The notes below the pieces were generated by a model. That model was not told where the DNA came from, searched no databases, and saw only the letters and a list, made by a program, of their open reading frames with translations. A stretch of 64,000 nt of DNA from Henriciella sp. Lineage in GTDB: Bacteria; Pseudomonadota; Alphaproteobacteria; Caulobacterales; Hyphomonadaceae. A program made the translations under genes and the position numbers. Below are positions 44,476 to 53,555 of this stretch, one piece after another (the first letter of the stretch is position 1; the number at the start of each line of letters is the position of its first letter). Where the stretch lies: contig JAJFFK010000039.1 of the NCBI GenBank assembly GCA_021776655.1, positions 55,059 through 119,058 of the forward strand. The letters run 5' to 3'.

Positions 44476-45987
44476 ATGGTTAAGCGCGCGGTATATCAGG
44501 TCAAAGGTGACACTGGCGACTGGGAAGTGGTCATGGGGCTGGAAGTTCACGCCCAGATCGCCTCCAAATCGAAACTGTTCTCGGGGGCGTCAACCCAGTT
44601 TGGTGCAGAGCCAAACGAGAATGTCTCGCTGGTCGACGCCGCGATGCCGGGCATGTTGCCGGTAATCAACGCGTTTTGCGTCGAGCAAGCTGTGCGCACC
44701 GGACTTGGCCTCAACGCGCAGATCAACAAGATGTCGCGGTTTGATCGCAAGAATTATTTCTACCCCGATTTGCCGCAAGGCTATCAGATCAGCCAGTTTG
44801 AGTTCCCGATTGTCGGTGAGGGCGTTATTGAGGTCGATGTTGAGCCGTCACATGGCGACGCAGCTTACACGTTCCCGGTGCGGATTGAGCGTCTGCATAT
44901 GGAGCAGGATGCTGGCAAGTCGATCCATGATCTGATTGATGACGCGACCTGTGTCGATCTCAATCGCTGCGGTGTGGCGCTGATGGAGATTGTCTCAAAG
45001 CCCGATATTCGCACGCCTCTGGAAGCGGCCGCCTACGTCAAGAAATTGAAGTCGATTGTGGTGGCGCTCGGCACCTGTGATGGCGACATGGAGAAGGGCA
45101 ATCTGCGCGCCGATGTCAACGTCTCAGTGTGTCGGCCTGGCGGGTATGCCAAATTCCGCGAGACCGGCGATTTTGGCCATCTCGGTACGCGTCGAGAGAT
45201 CAAGAACATGAACTCGTTCCGCTTCATTCAGGCGGCAATTGAGTATGAGGCACACGAACAAGTGCGGGTGATCGAGGCGGGCGGCAAGGTCAATCAGGAG
45301 ACCATTTTGTTCGACGCGGATCGCGGTGAAACGCGTCCAATGCGATCGAAAGAGGACGCACATGACTATCGCTATTTCCCCGATCCGGATCTGCTGCCGC
45401 TAATTATTGATGACGCCTATATTGCAGGCATCAAGGCGACATTGCCAGAATTGCCGGACCAGAAACGCGCCCGGTTTGAGGCTGATTACGGTCTGTCGCG
45501 ATATGATGCGGGCGTGCTGACGGCGGATGCTGAAGGCGCAGCTTTCTATGAGACGGTGGCCAAGGGACGCGACGCGAAACTCGCGGCCAATTGGGTCACG
45601 CAGGAATTGTTCGGCTATCTCAACAAATCCGATCTGGAGCTTTCTGGCTCGCCGGTGTCGGCGGTGCAACTGGGCGGCCTGATCGACCTGATCTCCAGCG
45701 ATGTAATTAGTGGAAAAATCGCCAAAGATGTGTTCGTGCGGATGATTGCAGGCGAAGGCGACCCGGGCGACATCGTTGAAGCCCATGGCCTGAAACAGGT
45801 CACTGACACGGGCGCGATTGCGGCGGTCGTCGACGAGATTATTGCCGCCAATCCAGACCAAGCCGCCGCTGTGAAAGACAAGCCAAAGACCATTGGATGG
45901 TTTGTCGGTCAGGTGATGAAAGCCTCCGGCGGTAAAGCTAACCCGCAAGCGGTCAACAAGATTCTGCGCGAGAAGCTCGGGCTTTAA
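44476..45987 (+). CDS. gatB: Asp/Glu-tRNA amidotransferase subunit B
   Basis: GatB is the kinase/transamidase subunit that activates the misacylated tRNA. It shows [51 protein letters not shown] and the GatB-YqeY C-terminal tail domain ([25 protein letters not shown]). 503 aa. ATG 44476 fits family length. Confidence 0.97.
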   Translation: MVKRAVYQVKGDTGDWEVVMGLEVHAQIASKSKLFSGASTQFGAEPNENVSLVDAAMPGMLPVINAFCVEQAVRTGLGLNAQINKMSRFDRKNYFYPDLPQGYQISQFEFPIVGEGVIEVDVEPSHGDAAYTFPVRIERLHMEQDAGKSIHDLIDDATCVDLNRCGVALMEIVSKPDIRTPLEAAAYVKKLKSIVVALGTCDGDMEKGNLRADVNVSVCRPGGYAKFRETGDFGHLGTRREIKNMNSFRFIQAAIEYEAHEQVRVIEAGGKVNQETILFDADRGETRPMRSKEDAHDYRYFPDPDLLPLIIDDAYIAGIKATLPELPDQKRARFEADYGLSRYDAGVLTADAEGAAFYETVAKGRDAKLAANWVTQELFGYLNKSDLELSGSPVSAVQLGGLIDLISSDVISGKIAKDVFVRMIAGEGDPGDIVEAHGLKQVTDTGAIAAVVDEIIAANPDQAAAVKDKPKTIGWFVGQVMKASGGKANPQAVNKILREKLGL

Positions 45988-46054
45988 AGTTGACGATCAC
46001 AATCGTTGGGGGCGCTACGTGTCACGCTCAGGGCTGTGCTCCCATAGCAAATTG

Positions 46055-46084
46055 TCATCCCGGATCGCTCCGCGTCCGGGATGA
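46055..46084. repeat. Inverted repeat TCATCCCGGA / TCCGGGATGA
   Basis: A perfect 10-bp inverted repeat with a 10-nt loop lies between the converging gatB and HIT-family genes. It lacks a T-run. It resembles short palindromic repeats dispersed in bacterial intergenic regions and may serve as a convergent terminator. Confidence 0.65.
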
Positions 46085-46111
46085 TAAAGGAAAGGGAGTA
46101 ATGAGTTGCCC

Positions 46112-46552
46112 CTACATCTCCGCTCGTATTTTCGCAGCAATTGTCTCCAGCTCCGCCAGATCGGCCATGCCGCCGCTGGCATGTGCGCCGACCCGCTCGC
46201 CCTCGCGGCGAGGCAGGATATGGAAATGCAGGTGAAACACGGTCTGGCCAGCCGCCGCACCATTGAATTGCGTGACGACAATCCCGTCCGGCTGCAGCGC
46301 CTTTTCAACCGCCTGCGCGACGCTCTGAACCCGCGTTATCAAGGCTCCGAGCTTGTCAGTTGGCATATCGAGCAGATTGCGCGCGGTTTCCTGCTTCGGG
46401 ATGACCAATGTATGGCCTTCGACTTGCGGAAAGACATCCATGAAGGCGAGGGCCAGATCGTCCTCAAACACTTTCACGCACGGCATCTCACCGCGCAGGA
46501 TTTTCGCGAATATATTGTCAGGATCATAAGGAGCGTGAAGGGTCATGATCAT
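46112..46552 (-). CDS. HIT-family nucleotide hydrolase
   Basis: 146-aa histidine triad protein with DNIFAKILRGEMPCVKVFEDD at the start and the triad HLHFHILPR near residue 105. It probably hydrolyses adenosine phosphoramidates or dinucleoside phosphates. It overlaps the FemAB-like gene by 4 nt (ATGA). Confidence 0.92.
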   Translation of the reverse strand: MIMTLHAPYDPDNIFAKILRGEMPCVKVFEDDLALAFMDVFPQVEGHTLVIPKQETARNLLDMPTDKLGALITRVQSVAQAVEKALQPDGIVVTQFNGAAAGQTVFHLHFHILPRREGERVGAHASGGMADLAELETIAAKIRAEM

Positions 46553-47709
46553 TCCTTCCTAAACGGCGTTCTATCGCGAAGATAGTCGGCCTCTCGTGTC
46601 ACCGCGTCGCGTTCGTGTTCGAGATAGTCGCCGATGGCATTGCGCAGGCCGGGGTGGGCGATCCAGTGGGCCGAGTGGGTCGTCACCGGGGCGTAGCCGC
46701 GGGCCAGTTTATGGCCGCCCTGGGCGCCCGCTTCTACCGTCTTGAGGCCATGTGCAATCGCATAGTCTATGGCCTGATAATAGCAGGTCTCAAAATGCAG
46801 CATTGGCCGTGGTTCGAGACAGCCCCAATAGCGCCCATACAGGGTGCCAGAGCCAATCAGATTGAGCGCCCCGGCAATTGGCTGCTCGCCTTGCATGGCG
46901 AAGATTAGCAGGAGGTCGTCTGCCATCCGTTCGCTAAGCAGGGAAAATGTTTCCCGCGTCAGATACGGACTGCCCCATTTACGCGATCCGGTATCGACAT
47001 AGAAATCGAAGAAGGCGTCCCAATGCGCTTCGGTAATCGCGCTATCGGTGAGGTGGATAAAGGTGAGGTCTTGCTGGGCCTTGGCGCGCTCTTTGCGCAG
47101 GTTCTTTCGCTTGGCAGAGGAGAGCGCAGCGAGGAAATCGTCGAAACTCTGGTAGCCGTCATTGGCCCAATGAAATTGTTGGTCGGTACGGATCAGCAAC
47201 TGGTCTTTGCCCAAGGCGTCGGCCTCATGCGCCTCGATGAAATTCAGGTGCAGCGATGAGAAGCCGTTCTGCTCGGCAACTTGCACCGCGCCCATGATTA
47301 ACAGGCTGGCCAGGCGTTCGGCATCCGGCCCATCCGGCACCAGCCGCCGCCGCCCGGTGACCGGAGTGAACGGCACCGCGCTGAGCAGCTTGGGGTAATA
47401 GTTGCCACCAGCCTGCTCGAACGCATTGGCCCAGCTATAGTCGAAGACAAACTCACCCTGACTATGGGTCTTGGCATAAAGCGGCATCGCAGCGTGCAGT
47501 GTCTTATCAGGGGTTTCAACCAGGACATGTAGCGGCGTCCAACCGGTTTCAGGCGTCGCGGCGCCGGAGCTTTCAAGGGCTTCGAGAAAATCCCAGCTGA
47601 GGAAGGGATCATAAGGCTTGCCGGGCGGATTGGCGACGGCGTTCCATGCGTCTTTCGGCACGTCTTTCAAGCCGGTTGCCAAGCGTATTTGAAACTCCGG
47701 TTCGCGCAT
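46549..47709 (-). CDS. FemAB-like GNAT-fold protein (COG3146/DUF482)
   Basis: 386-aa protein of the peptidoglycan-biosynthesis-like FemAB/GNAT family. Family patterns are PYDPFLSWDFLEALESSG, MPLYAKTHSQGEFVFDYSW, and the C-terminal HFETCYYQAIDYAI with EAGAQGGHKLARGY. Its acyl or aminoacyl substrate is unknown. It lies 3 nt after the GDPD gene and is coupled to the HIT gene. Confidence 0.88.
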   Translation of the reverse strand: MREPEFQIRLATGLKDVPKDAWNAVANPPGKPYDPFLSWDFLEALESSGAATPETGWTPLHVLVETPDKTLHAAMPLYAKTHSQGEFVFDYSWANAFEQAGGNYYPKLLSAVPFTPVTGRRRLVPDGPDAERLASLLIMGAVQVAEQNGFSSLHLNFIEAHEADALGKDQLLIRTDQQFHWANDGYQSFDDFLAALSSAKRKNLRKERAKAQQDLTFIHLTDSAITEAHWDAFFDFYVDTGSRKWGSPYLTRETFSLLSERMADDLLLIFAMQGEQPIAGALNLIGSGTLYGRYWGCLEPRPMLHFETCYYQAIDYAIAHGLKTVEAGAQGGHKLARGYAPVTTHSAHWIAHPGLRNAIGDYLEHERDAVTREADYLRDRTPFRKE

Positions 47710-47712
47710 CGC

Positions 47713-48450
47713 CTAGTCGGGCTTCACGAATATAGGGTCAAACCCTTCGAACATTTGCGCGTCGACGATCGGCTTGAGGCGCTGGCAGGTCTCGATATCG
47801 CGCACTGTCCAGGCGATGACCGGCATGCCTTGAGCTGTGGCATGCTGGCGAGCTTGTGCCGCATCGCTGGTATGGCAAGCGAAATAGTCGGCATGGTCGA
47901 GCGTGATTTTGCCGAGGTGTTTGTTGAAAGTCTCAACACCCAGTTTGTGGCACGCAGCAATCACCTGCCCGCGCATCAGACCGGGGGGCAAGTTTTTCAC
48001 GGCGGTTGGGGAAAAGCTCATCGCGGCGGCTGGACCTGCATACTCGGCCAGTTGCGCGCCAACCGTTCGGCCAAAGGCAGATGGGTCGGTTGCGCCGTCA
48101 ATTTTTATTTCGCAGAGCAGGGGCGTAGTAGCGGGCCAGGCCTCCAACAGCGTTGCGAACGAAATAATAGGGCAACCATCAATCAGCGTGATTGCTTCCA
48201 GTTCGGCGGCTGTGCGGGCCTCAAACAGTCCGGTTTCGGCTGTCATACGATCCAGGACCTCGTCGTGAAACACCATTGCAATACCGTCGGAAGACGGGCG
48301 CACATCGAACTCGATACCAAGTCCGGCACGGGCAGCCGCCAAGCAGGCCTCGAGGCTGTTTTCAACTGGGCCGTCTGGCGTCCACAGGCCGCGATGGGCA
48401 TAGGCAAAGTCGGAGAGTACGAACGGTTCAGCCAATCTCGAAGACTCCAT
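47713..48450 (-). CDS. Glycerophosphodiester phosphodiesterase
   Basis: 245-aa GDPD-family TIM barrel. Catalytic residues lie in YAHRGLW, the metal site in GIEFDVRPSSDG, and the histidine in MVFHDEVLDRMT. It hydrolyses deacylated phospholipids to glycerol-3-phosphate. No signal peptide, so it is cytosolic. Start MESSRLAEPF at 48450 is chosen; the longer track ORF runs deep into the RidA gene. Confidence 0.9.
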   Translation of the reverse strand: MESSRLAEPFVLSDFAYAHRGLWTPDGPVENSLEACLAAARAGLGIEFDVRPSSDGIAMVFHDEVLDRMTAETGLFEARTAAELEAITLIDGCPIISFATLLEAWPATTPLLCEIKIDGATDPSAFGRTVGAQLAEYAGPAAAMSFSPTAVKNLPPGLMRGQVIAACHKLGVETFNKHLGKITLDHADYFACHTSDAAQARQHATAQGMPVIAWTVRDIETCQRLKPIVDAQMFEGFDPIFVKPD

Positions 48451-48886
48451 CAATCTCAACCGCGACGCCAAGTGGCAAGACCGGGCTGGCAACGGCTGAA
48501 CGGGCATGTCGGCCAATTTCGCCAAATACCTCGACCATCAGATTCGAGCAGCCATTGATGACTTGCGGAATATCGGTGAACTCTGGGTGTGCGTTGACGA
48601 AACCGCCTAGCTTCACGACTTGCTTGATCCGGGTCAGGTCGCCGACTGCGGCTTTGCACTGGGCGATCAGATTGATCGCGCACAATCGCGCCGCAGCTTG
48701 CCCCGCCGCCAATTGCATGTCGTCACCAAGACGCCCGAGAACCCGGCCATCTGCTCCAGCGCTAACCTGGCCAGAGATGTAGAGCTGGTTTCCTGTGATC
48801 ACGAACGGAACATAATTGGCAATCGCTGCCATCGGCTCAGGCAATGTGATGCCAAGCGCGGCCAGATTTGCTTCGGGAGTTGGCAT
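48428..48886 (-). CDS. RidA family protein (YjgF/YER057c/UK114)
   Basis: 152-aa RidA-fold protein. Family features are YISGQVSAGADG, QAAARLCAINLIAQCKAAVGDLTRI, and the C-terminal RSAVASPVLPLGVAVEID with the substrate arginine. It likely hydrolyses reactive enamine/imine metabolites, though this longer subgroup is less studied. Start at 48886 is supported by GGAG 8 nt upstream. It overlaps the GDPD gene by 23 nt. Confidence 0.9.
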   Translation of the reverse strand: MPTPEANLAALGITLPEPMAAIANYVPFVITGNQLYISGQVSAGADGRVLGRLGDDMQLAAGQAAARLCAINLIAQCKAAVGDLTRIKQVVKLGGFVNAHPEFTDIPQVINGCSNLMVEVFGEIGRHARSAVASPVLPLGVAVEIDGVFEIG

Positions 48887-48949
48887 TGGTTTTCTCCAAT
48901 CGATTCTCTGTTCATCGATGCCGTATTGGTCGCATGCACGCAACTACAA

Positions 48950-50233
48950 TCAAGATGATTTTGGTTTGCGCTGCTGTTCAAGGCGGATGCTGCGTCCGGT
49001 TACGACCGCCGATTTGCCGAATTTGGACCGCGCCGCATCCGATGCGCGTTCTGCTTTGGCGCGCTTTTCAATTTGCGGATCAATCAAATCACGCACATCG
49101 CCGCGCGCTGGCATGAGGTGGGAAATGCCGATCCCGATTAGCCGGTAGGCTTGGCCTGATTGAGTTTCGCGTTGCAAGACAGGACGCATCACGCGAAACA
49201 TGGTTTGCGCAAGATGGGTTGGCGTGCTGAGCGTGACGCTGCGGGTCAAGCTCTTAAAGGCTTTGGTTTTCAGTTTGAGCGTGACCGTCGCCCCTTCAAC
49301 ATCGTGGCGCTTGGCCCGCAAAGCGGTTTCCTCGCAGACTTGCCAGAGACGGTCTTCGAGTATGTTGATCTCTGAGATGTCAGTATTGAACGTGCGCTCT
49401 GCCGATACCGACTTTCGTTCTGTGTCGGTGCGAACCCGGCGATTGTCGATGCCGTTGGCGCGCTGGTGCAGCCATAGCCCGGTTTCTCCATAGCGTTGGA
49501 TCAAATCACGCGGTTCGGATGTCTGAATATCGCCAACGGTGTTAAACCCATCCCGCTCCAGTTTGCGCGCAAGCTGTGGGCCGACGCCGTGTAGAAAATC
49601 GATCTTTTGCGGGGCCAGGAAGGCGGGTGCTTCGGCTGCTGACAGGGTTGCAAATCCACGCGGCTTATCCAGCTCGCTTGCTGTTTTGGCCAGGAATTTA
49701 TTCTCGGACAGGCCGACAGAAATAGTTATCCCGATATCGGATTCAATTTCCCGGGCGAGCCGAGAGAGAGACAAAGCTGGGCTGGCTTGATTGACCCGCT
49801 CTGTGCCTGTCAGGTCGAGAAAGCCCTCATCAATACTGATCATCTGAACCAGCGGTGTAAGCTTCTCCAGTTTTTCGCGGATCACGCGGGAGGCTTCGCT
49901 ATAGGCTTCACGGCGCGGTGCAACGACGACTGCTTCAGGGCAGGCTTTGAGGGCTTTGAACATCGGCATGGCCGAGTGCACGCCGTGCAAGCGGGCAATA
50001 TAGCAACAGGTCGCCACGACCCCGCGTTGGCTCCCACCGACAAGCACAGGTTTGTCCTTCAATTCGGGATTGTCGCGTTTCTCAATGGCGGCGAAAAAGG
50101 CATCGCAATCGATATGAGCAATAGAGAGTTGGTTCAGATGCGCGTGAGATATGACTCGGCCAGATTGGCAGACAGGACAGATTTTCAGCGCTTGATCAGT
50201 TTGATAATCGCAATCTCGGCACAGGCTGAACAT
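48950..50233 (-). CDS. dinB: DNA polymerase IV with N-terminal zinc ribbon
   Basis: Y-family translesion polymerase, 427 aa. The catalytic region has IAHIDCDAFFAAIEKRDNP and MISIDEGFLDLTG, followed by the helix-hairpin-helix LHGVGPQLARKL and little-finger domain. The first 30 residues form a C4 zinc-ribbon-like motif (CRDCDYQTDQALKICPVC), found in a group of alphaproteobacterial DinB proteins. No beta-clamp motif is obvious at the C-terminus. An SOS box lies just upstream. Confidence 0.95.
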   Translation of the reverse strand: MFSLCRDCDYQTDQALKICPVCQSGRVISHAHLNQLSIAHIDCDAFFAAIEKRDNPELKDKPVLVGGSQRGVVATCCYIARLHGVHSAMPMFKALKACPEAVVVAPRREAYSEASRVIREKLEKLTPLVQMISIDEGFLDLTGTERVNQASPALSLSRLAREIESDIGITISVGLSENKFLAKTASELDKPRGFATLSAAEAPAFLAPQKIDFLHGVGPQLARKLERDGFNTVGDIQTSEPRDLIQRYGETGLWLHQRANGIDNRRVRTDTERKSVSAERTFNTDISEINILEDRLWQVCEETALRAKRHDVEGATVTLKLKTKAFKSLTRSVTLSTPTHLAQTMFRVMRPVLQRETQSGQAYRLIGIGISHLMPARGDVRDLIDPQIEKRAKAERASDAARSKFGKSAVVTGRSIRLEQQRKPKSS

Positions 50234-50237
50234 CTAA

Positions 50238-50252
50238 GTTCGTCTCATGTTC
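50238..50252 (-). promoter_or_regulatory. LexA (SOS) box upstream of dinB
   Basis: GTTCGTCTCATGTTC fits GTTC-N7-GTTC exactly, the direct-repeat LexA box of alphaproteobacteria (GAAC-N7-GAAC on the dinB strand). It ends 4 nt before the dinB ATG, so LexA would block transcription start or early elongation. divK is transcribed away from it, 93 bp further right. Confidence 0.7.
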
Positions 50253-50344
50253 CAGCGTTTTCTGCAAGATCAGCGCGTTTGCAAACAAACCTTAACCAAC
50301 AGGGTATTATAAAAGAATCAGATCATTAGAGAATAGCCGCTATT

Positions 50345-50749
50345 ATGGATGGGCAATCACGTATGTCAGATGGAACGAAGCAGACCGTTCTTATTGTCGA
50401 GGACAACGCGTTGAATATGCGCCTGTTCAGCGATCTGCTGGAAGCAAGTGGTTATGATACGCTGAAATGTAATGACGGTGCGAAGGCGGTTGAGCTGGCT
50501 TTGCAACATCAACCCAATTTGATTGTCATGGATATTCAACTGCCTGAAGTGTCAGGATTGGATATTACGCGCTGGCTAAAGGATGATGAGCGAACCCAGG
50601 AAATCCCTGTGCTTGCCGTTACTGCATTTGCCATGCGCACCGATGAGCTATTGGTGCGAGAAGCTGGCTGCGAAGGCTATTTGTCAAAGCCAATCCAAAT
50701 CCGATCATTCTTGTCGACTGTCGACAGTCTGGCGCGCGATAAGGCGTAG
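50345..50749 (+). CDS. divK: Single-domain response regulator DivK
   Basis: DivK is the CheY-like regulator that links the PleC/DivJ kinases to CtrA control of the cell cycle. The receiver domain has VLIVEDNALNMRLF, the phospho-aspartate in LIVMDIQLPEVSGLD, VTAFAM, and the lysine in YLSKPI. ATG 50345 (134 aa) or ATG 50363 may be the start. pleD follows after 3 nt, the Caulobacter order. Confidence 0.94.
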   Translation: MDGQSRMSDGTKQTVLIVEDNALNMRLFSDLLEASGYDTLKCNDGAKAVELALQHQPNLIVMDIQLPEVSGLDITRWLKDDERTQEIPVLAVTAFAMRTDELLVREAGCEGYLSKPIQIRSFLSTVDSLARDKA

Positions 50750-50752
50750 AGC

Positions 50753-52120
50753 ATGGCAGCACGTATTCTGGTCGTTGATGATATACTTGCCAACCGGCGG
50801 CTGATGAAAGCCAAGCTGGAAGCAAAATACTACACCGTGATTTTGGCCAGTGGCGGTCCTGAGGCATTACAGATCGCTGCTGAACATTTGCCGCAGGTCA
50901 TTTTACTGGATGTGATGATGCCAGGCATGGATGGTTATGAAGTTTGCAGGCGCTTGAAGCGTGATGATCGCACGCGGCATATACCAGTGGTCATGCTGAC
51001 AGCGCTTACGGATACTGATGACCGTATTCGAGGCCTGGAGGCGGGCGCTGATGATTTTCTTTCGAAGCCAGTTGATGATTTCGATCTGTTTGCCCGACTT
51101 GAAGCCTTGGCGCGCTACAACACAGTCGCTCATGAGCTTCGCCAGCGCGAAGCAAGCAATCAGCAAAGCGCCACTCTGACCAGCAGTGAACAGGCGGAGT
51201 TGGACCGCGCCGCGACATTGCTGGTGATTGATAGTGACGAGCGCGCTGCAAACCGTATGGCGCAGTCCCTGCGGGTTGCTGGGCATACAGTTGCGACGTG
51301 GCAAGAGAGCCAAGGCCAGCCTGCTGCGAGTGCTGCCGGACCAGATGTCATTTTACTCGCGGTATCGCAGCAGGGGCATGATGCCTTGCGATTGTGCGCC
51401 CACTTGCAAACGGCAGAGCAAACGAATGATGTGCCGATTATCGTTACTTATGATCTGGAAGATCGTGAGCACGCTGTACAAGCCTTAGGCTTGGGTGCGT
51501 GTGACATCGTTGCAAACCCTACAGATCCGCAGGAATTGCTGGCGCGGGTTGGGACACAGCTCAAGAGGGCACGCTATATTGAAATACTACGCCGCAGGGT
51601 TGATCGGGGGATGGAATTGTCCGTCGTGGATCAGCTGACGGGACTGTATAATCGCCGCTACATGTTGGACCACATGCATCAATCAATGCAGCGCGCAGAA
51701 AGCAGTGGTAGTAATGTCTCTGTTGTCGCGTTCGACATTGATCATTTCAAACAGGTCAATGATGAGCACGGTCATGAGGCAGGGGACTTGGTGTTAAAGG
51801 ACTTGGCCGAAAGAATTCGCATGAATGTACGGCCAAATGACGTTGTATGCCGACTGGGCGGTGAGGAGTTTCTTGTGATCATGCCGGAGACTGAGGGCGA
51901 CCTGGCATGCATTGGTGCAGAGCGTATTCGTCAGGCGATCGCGAGTTCGGTCTTTCTGTTGGAGCGTTCAAGTATCGCATTGAACATTACAGTCAGCGCC
52001 GGTGTCGCTACCTGCGCTGAAGATTGTAATACAGTTGCTGACTTGCTTTACCACGCAGATCAGGCGCTCTACAGCGCCAAACAACGCGGCCGAAACCGTA
52101 CCGAAAGTCGCGCAGCTTGA
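50753..52120 (+). CDS. pleD: Diguanylate cyclase response regulator PleD
   Basis: 455 aa with REC-REC-GGDEF layout. The first receiver has VDDILANRRLM and the phospho-aspartate in LLDVMMPGMDGYE. The second (about residues 155-275) has alanine where the aspartate should be (VILLAVSQQG) and is an adaptor. The cyclase domain has active-site GGEEF and an RPND inhibitory I-site five residues before it. It makes c-di-GMP after phosphorylation, driving the swarmer-to-stalked transition in known relatives. Confidence 0.96.
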   Translation: MAARILVVDDILANRRLMKAKLEAKYYTVILASGGPEALQIAAEHLPQVILLDVMMPGMDGYEVCRRLKRDDRTRHIPVVMLTALTDTDDRIRGLEAGADDFLSKPVDDFDLFARLEALARYNTVAHELRQREASNQQSATLTSSEQAELDRAATLLVIDSDERAANRMAQSLRVAGHTVATWQESQGQPAASAAGPDVILLAVSQQGHDALRLCAHLQTAEQTNDVPIIVTYDLEDREHAVQALGLGACDIVANPTDPQELLARVGTQLKRARYIEILRRRVDRGMELSVVDQLTGLYNRRYMLDHMHQSMQRAESSGSNVSVVAFDIDHFKQVNDEHGHEAGDLVLKDLAERIRMNVRPNDVVCRLGGEEFLVIMPETEGDLACIGAERIRQAIASSVFLLERSSIALNITVSAGVATCAEDCNTVADLLYHADQALYSAKQRGRNRTESRAA

Positions 52121-52146
52121 GCCGAAAAGCCCATTATCAGGCAAAG

Positions 52147-52170
52147 AAAAACCGGACGTTTCAGCCCGGT
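52147..52170 (-). terminator. Rho-independent terminator of rpmG
   Basis: On the minus strand ACCGGGC-TGAAAC-GTCCGGT (one mismatch) is followed by TTTTCTTT. It lies 26 nt after the rpmG stop and 26 nt beyond the converging pleD stop. Confidence 0.7.
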
Positions 52171-52196
52171 CAATCGAATCGAATTTTGAAGATGAT

Positions 52197-52364
52197 CTAC
52201 TTGATCTTGCCTTCTTTAAACTCAACATGCTTACGGACGACGGGATCATATTTTCGCTGAACCATTTTTTCGGTCATATTGCGAGGGTTCTTCTTTGTAA
52301 CGTAAAAGAAGCCCGTTCCTGCGGTTGAGTTCAGGCGAATCTTGATTGTTGCTGGTTTGGCCAT
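52197..52364 (-). CDS. rpmG: 50S ribosomal protein bL33 (too short for the ORF track)
   Basis: Translation of the minus strand gives 55 aa beginning [20 protein letters not shown], followed by [20 protein letters not shown] and [15 protein letters not shown], a clear bL33 without the zinc-binding cysteines. TAAGG lies upstream of the ATG. Missing from the supplied track because it is under 60 aa. rpmG converging on pleD is the arrangement of Caulobacter relatives. A terminator follows. Confidence 0.97.
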   Translation of the reverse strand: MAKPATIKIRLNSTAGTGFFYVTKKNPRNMTEKMVQRKYDPVVRKHVEFKEGKIK

Positions 52365-52446
52365 GGAACGATACCTTAGTCAGGTCAGAAGCTTGAAAAG
52401 GCGTCTAATGACGGGATGAGGCGGCGAAGTCAAGCATCATGACACA

Positions 52447-53169
52447 TCAAATACGGTTGGTTGTGTGCCCACTTCGCGTCCAGCGCAGAAAGGGCGGGCG
52501 CAGGTCGCTTTTGCCGCTCAACCTCTCGCCAATTTCACCCAACATGAAACGTGTCACATTGGGTAAATCGAGATCCATGGCATCACCAAGCGTGACCCAT
52601 TGCAGGTCGTGCAATTCAGCTCCATCCAGCGGTGGACGGTCATCGATCAGAACTTTCTCCGCTTGCGCCATAAAGAAGCGTGCATCAAAGCGCTTCGGGC
52701 GGTAGGGCGGGGTGATCGCCCGGCCAATGAATTCCAATCCTTCAAGACAAGGCGCAATGTCGAGATCGTAAAGCGGCTGCCAGCCAGGCGGCGCTTTGGC
52801 GGGCATTTCTGCATGACGCCCGATCAGCAAGCCGGTTTCTTCAAATGTCTCGCGGATCGCCGTCATCGCGAGTGAGCGCGGTAGGCGCCGTGATTGAACA
52901 CGCAAGCGCTCAGTGTTGCGCGCTGACAGCTCCGTGAAGGCCACAACGCGGCCGTCATGAGGGTCGACCCGGCCACCGGGAAACACATATTTGTCAGGCA
53001 TAAAGTCATGCCGCCCTGAGCGTTTACCCATCAAGACACGCGGCGCGCTGGCATCCCGGCGAACAAGGATCAGGGTGGCGGCATCGCGCGGACGCGGCGT
53101 CGGTTTGCCTTTCAGAATGATGTCGCCAGCATCCTCTTTGTCATACGCGGTTCTGACGAGTTTGGTCAT
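52447..53169 (-). CDS. Nudix hydrolase
   Basis: 240-aa Nudix protein. The core REXXEEXG is present in AIRETFEETGLLIG, but a long insert (about 35 residues) separates it from the preceding GGRVDPHDGR, as in the NUDT19-like, CoA or nucleotide-diphosphate-cleaving group. Start at 53169 is set by the 4-nt ATGA overlap with the GFA gene. Substrate unknown. Confidence 0.88.
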   Translation of the reverse strand: MTKLVRTAYDKEDAGDIILKGKPTPRPRDAATLILVRRDASAPRVLMGKRSGRHDFMPDKYVFPGGRVDPHDGRVVAFTELSARNTERLRVQSRRLPRSLAMTAIRETFEETGLLIGRHAEMPAKAPPGWQPLYDLDIAPCLEGLEFIGRAITPPYRPKRFDARFFMAQAEKVLIDDRPPLDGAELHDLQWVTLGDAMDLDLPNVTRFMLGEIGERLSGKSDLRPPFLRWTRSGHTTNRI

Positions 53170-53555
53170 GCGTAATGCTGGATGTCCGTTTGTAGAGTTA
53201 GCCACGATACACAATGGCCGTGGCGCGCGGATATGCTGGGAGTTGGAAGAGGTGGGTCGATGAAGGCCCCGCCAGTAATCCCAGTCTGATTAGGACGACT
53301 TGGCGTAGTCCACCATAGGGTTGACCCACAATTTCCACAGAAAGACCGGATTTGTCCAGGTTCGCCAGCCGGTTCGTACGTTCCAATATCGCCGCGCTGT
53401 TCAAGCACTTGCTCGGCAGTGAAATAGGCCGACCAGCCAAAAGCTGAGCCGGTTCGACATTTGCAGTCGTCGCAATGACAAACGCCATTGAGGACGGGGT
53501 CACCCTGCACAGTGATCTTGCAAGCCTTGCAGCAACAGGCGGCAGTCCGGGTCAT
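53166..53555 (-). CDS. GFA (CENP-V) family zinc protein
   Basis: 129-aa protein of the glutathione-dependent formaldehyde-activating family. Zinc cysteines are arranged as CCCKACKI, CHCDDCKCRTGSAFGW and FCGNCGSTLWW. The family's enzymatic role is doubtful in most members. It overlaps both rnr (upstream) and the Nudix gene (downstream) by 4 nt, so rnr-gfa-nudix is one operon. Confidence 0.9.
   Translation of the reverse strand: MTRTAACCCKACKITVQGDPVLNGVCHCDDCKCRTGSAFGWSAYFTAEQVLEQRGDIGTYEPAGEPGQIRSFCGNCGSTLWWTTPSRPNQTGITGGAFIDPPLPTPSISARHGHCVSWLTLQTDIQHYA

Noticed and set aside
47689-48558. 289-aa plus-strand ORF opposite the GDPD gene
   Set aside because: Antisense shadow; the opposite strand has catalytic GDPD motifs.
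50281-50310. Possible CtrA site (TTAACC) before divK
   Set aside because: Only one TTAA half is present; the second half at the required spacing is missing.
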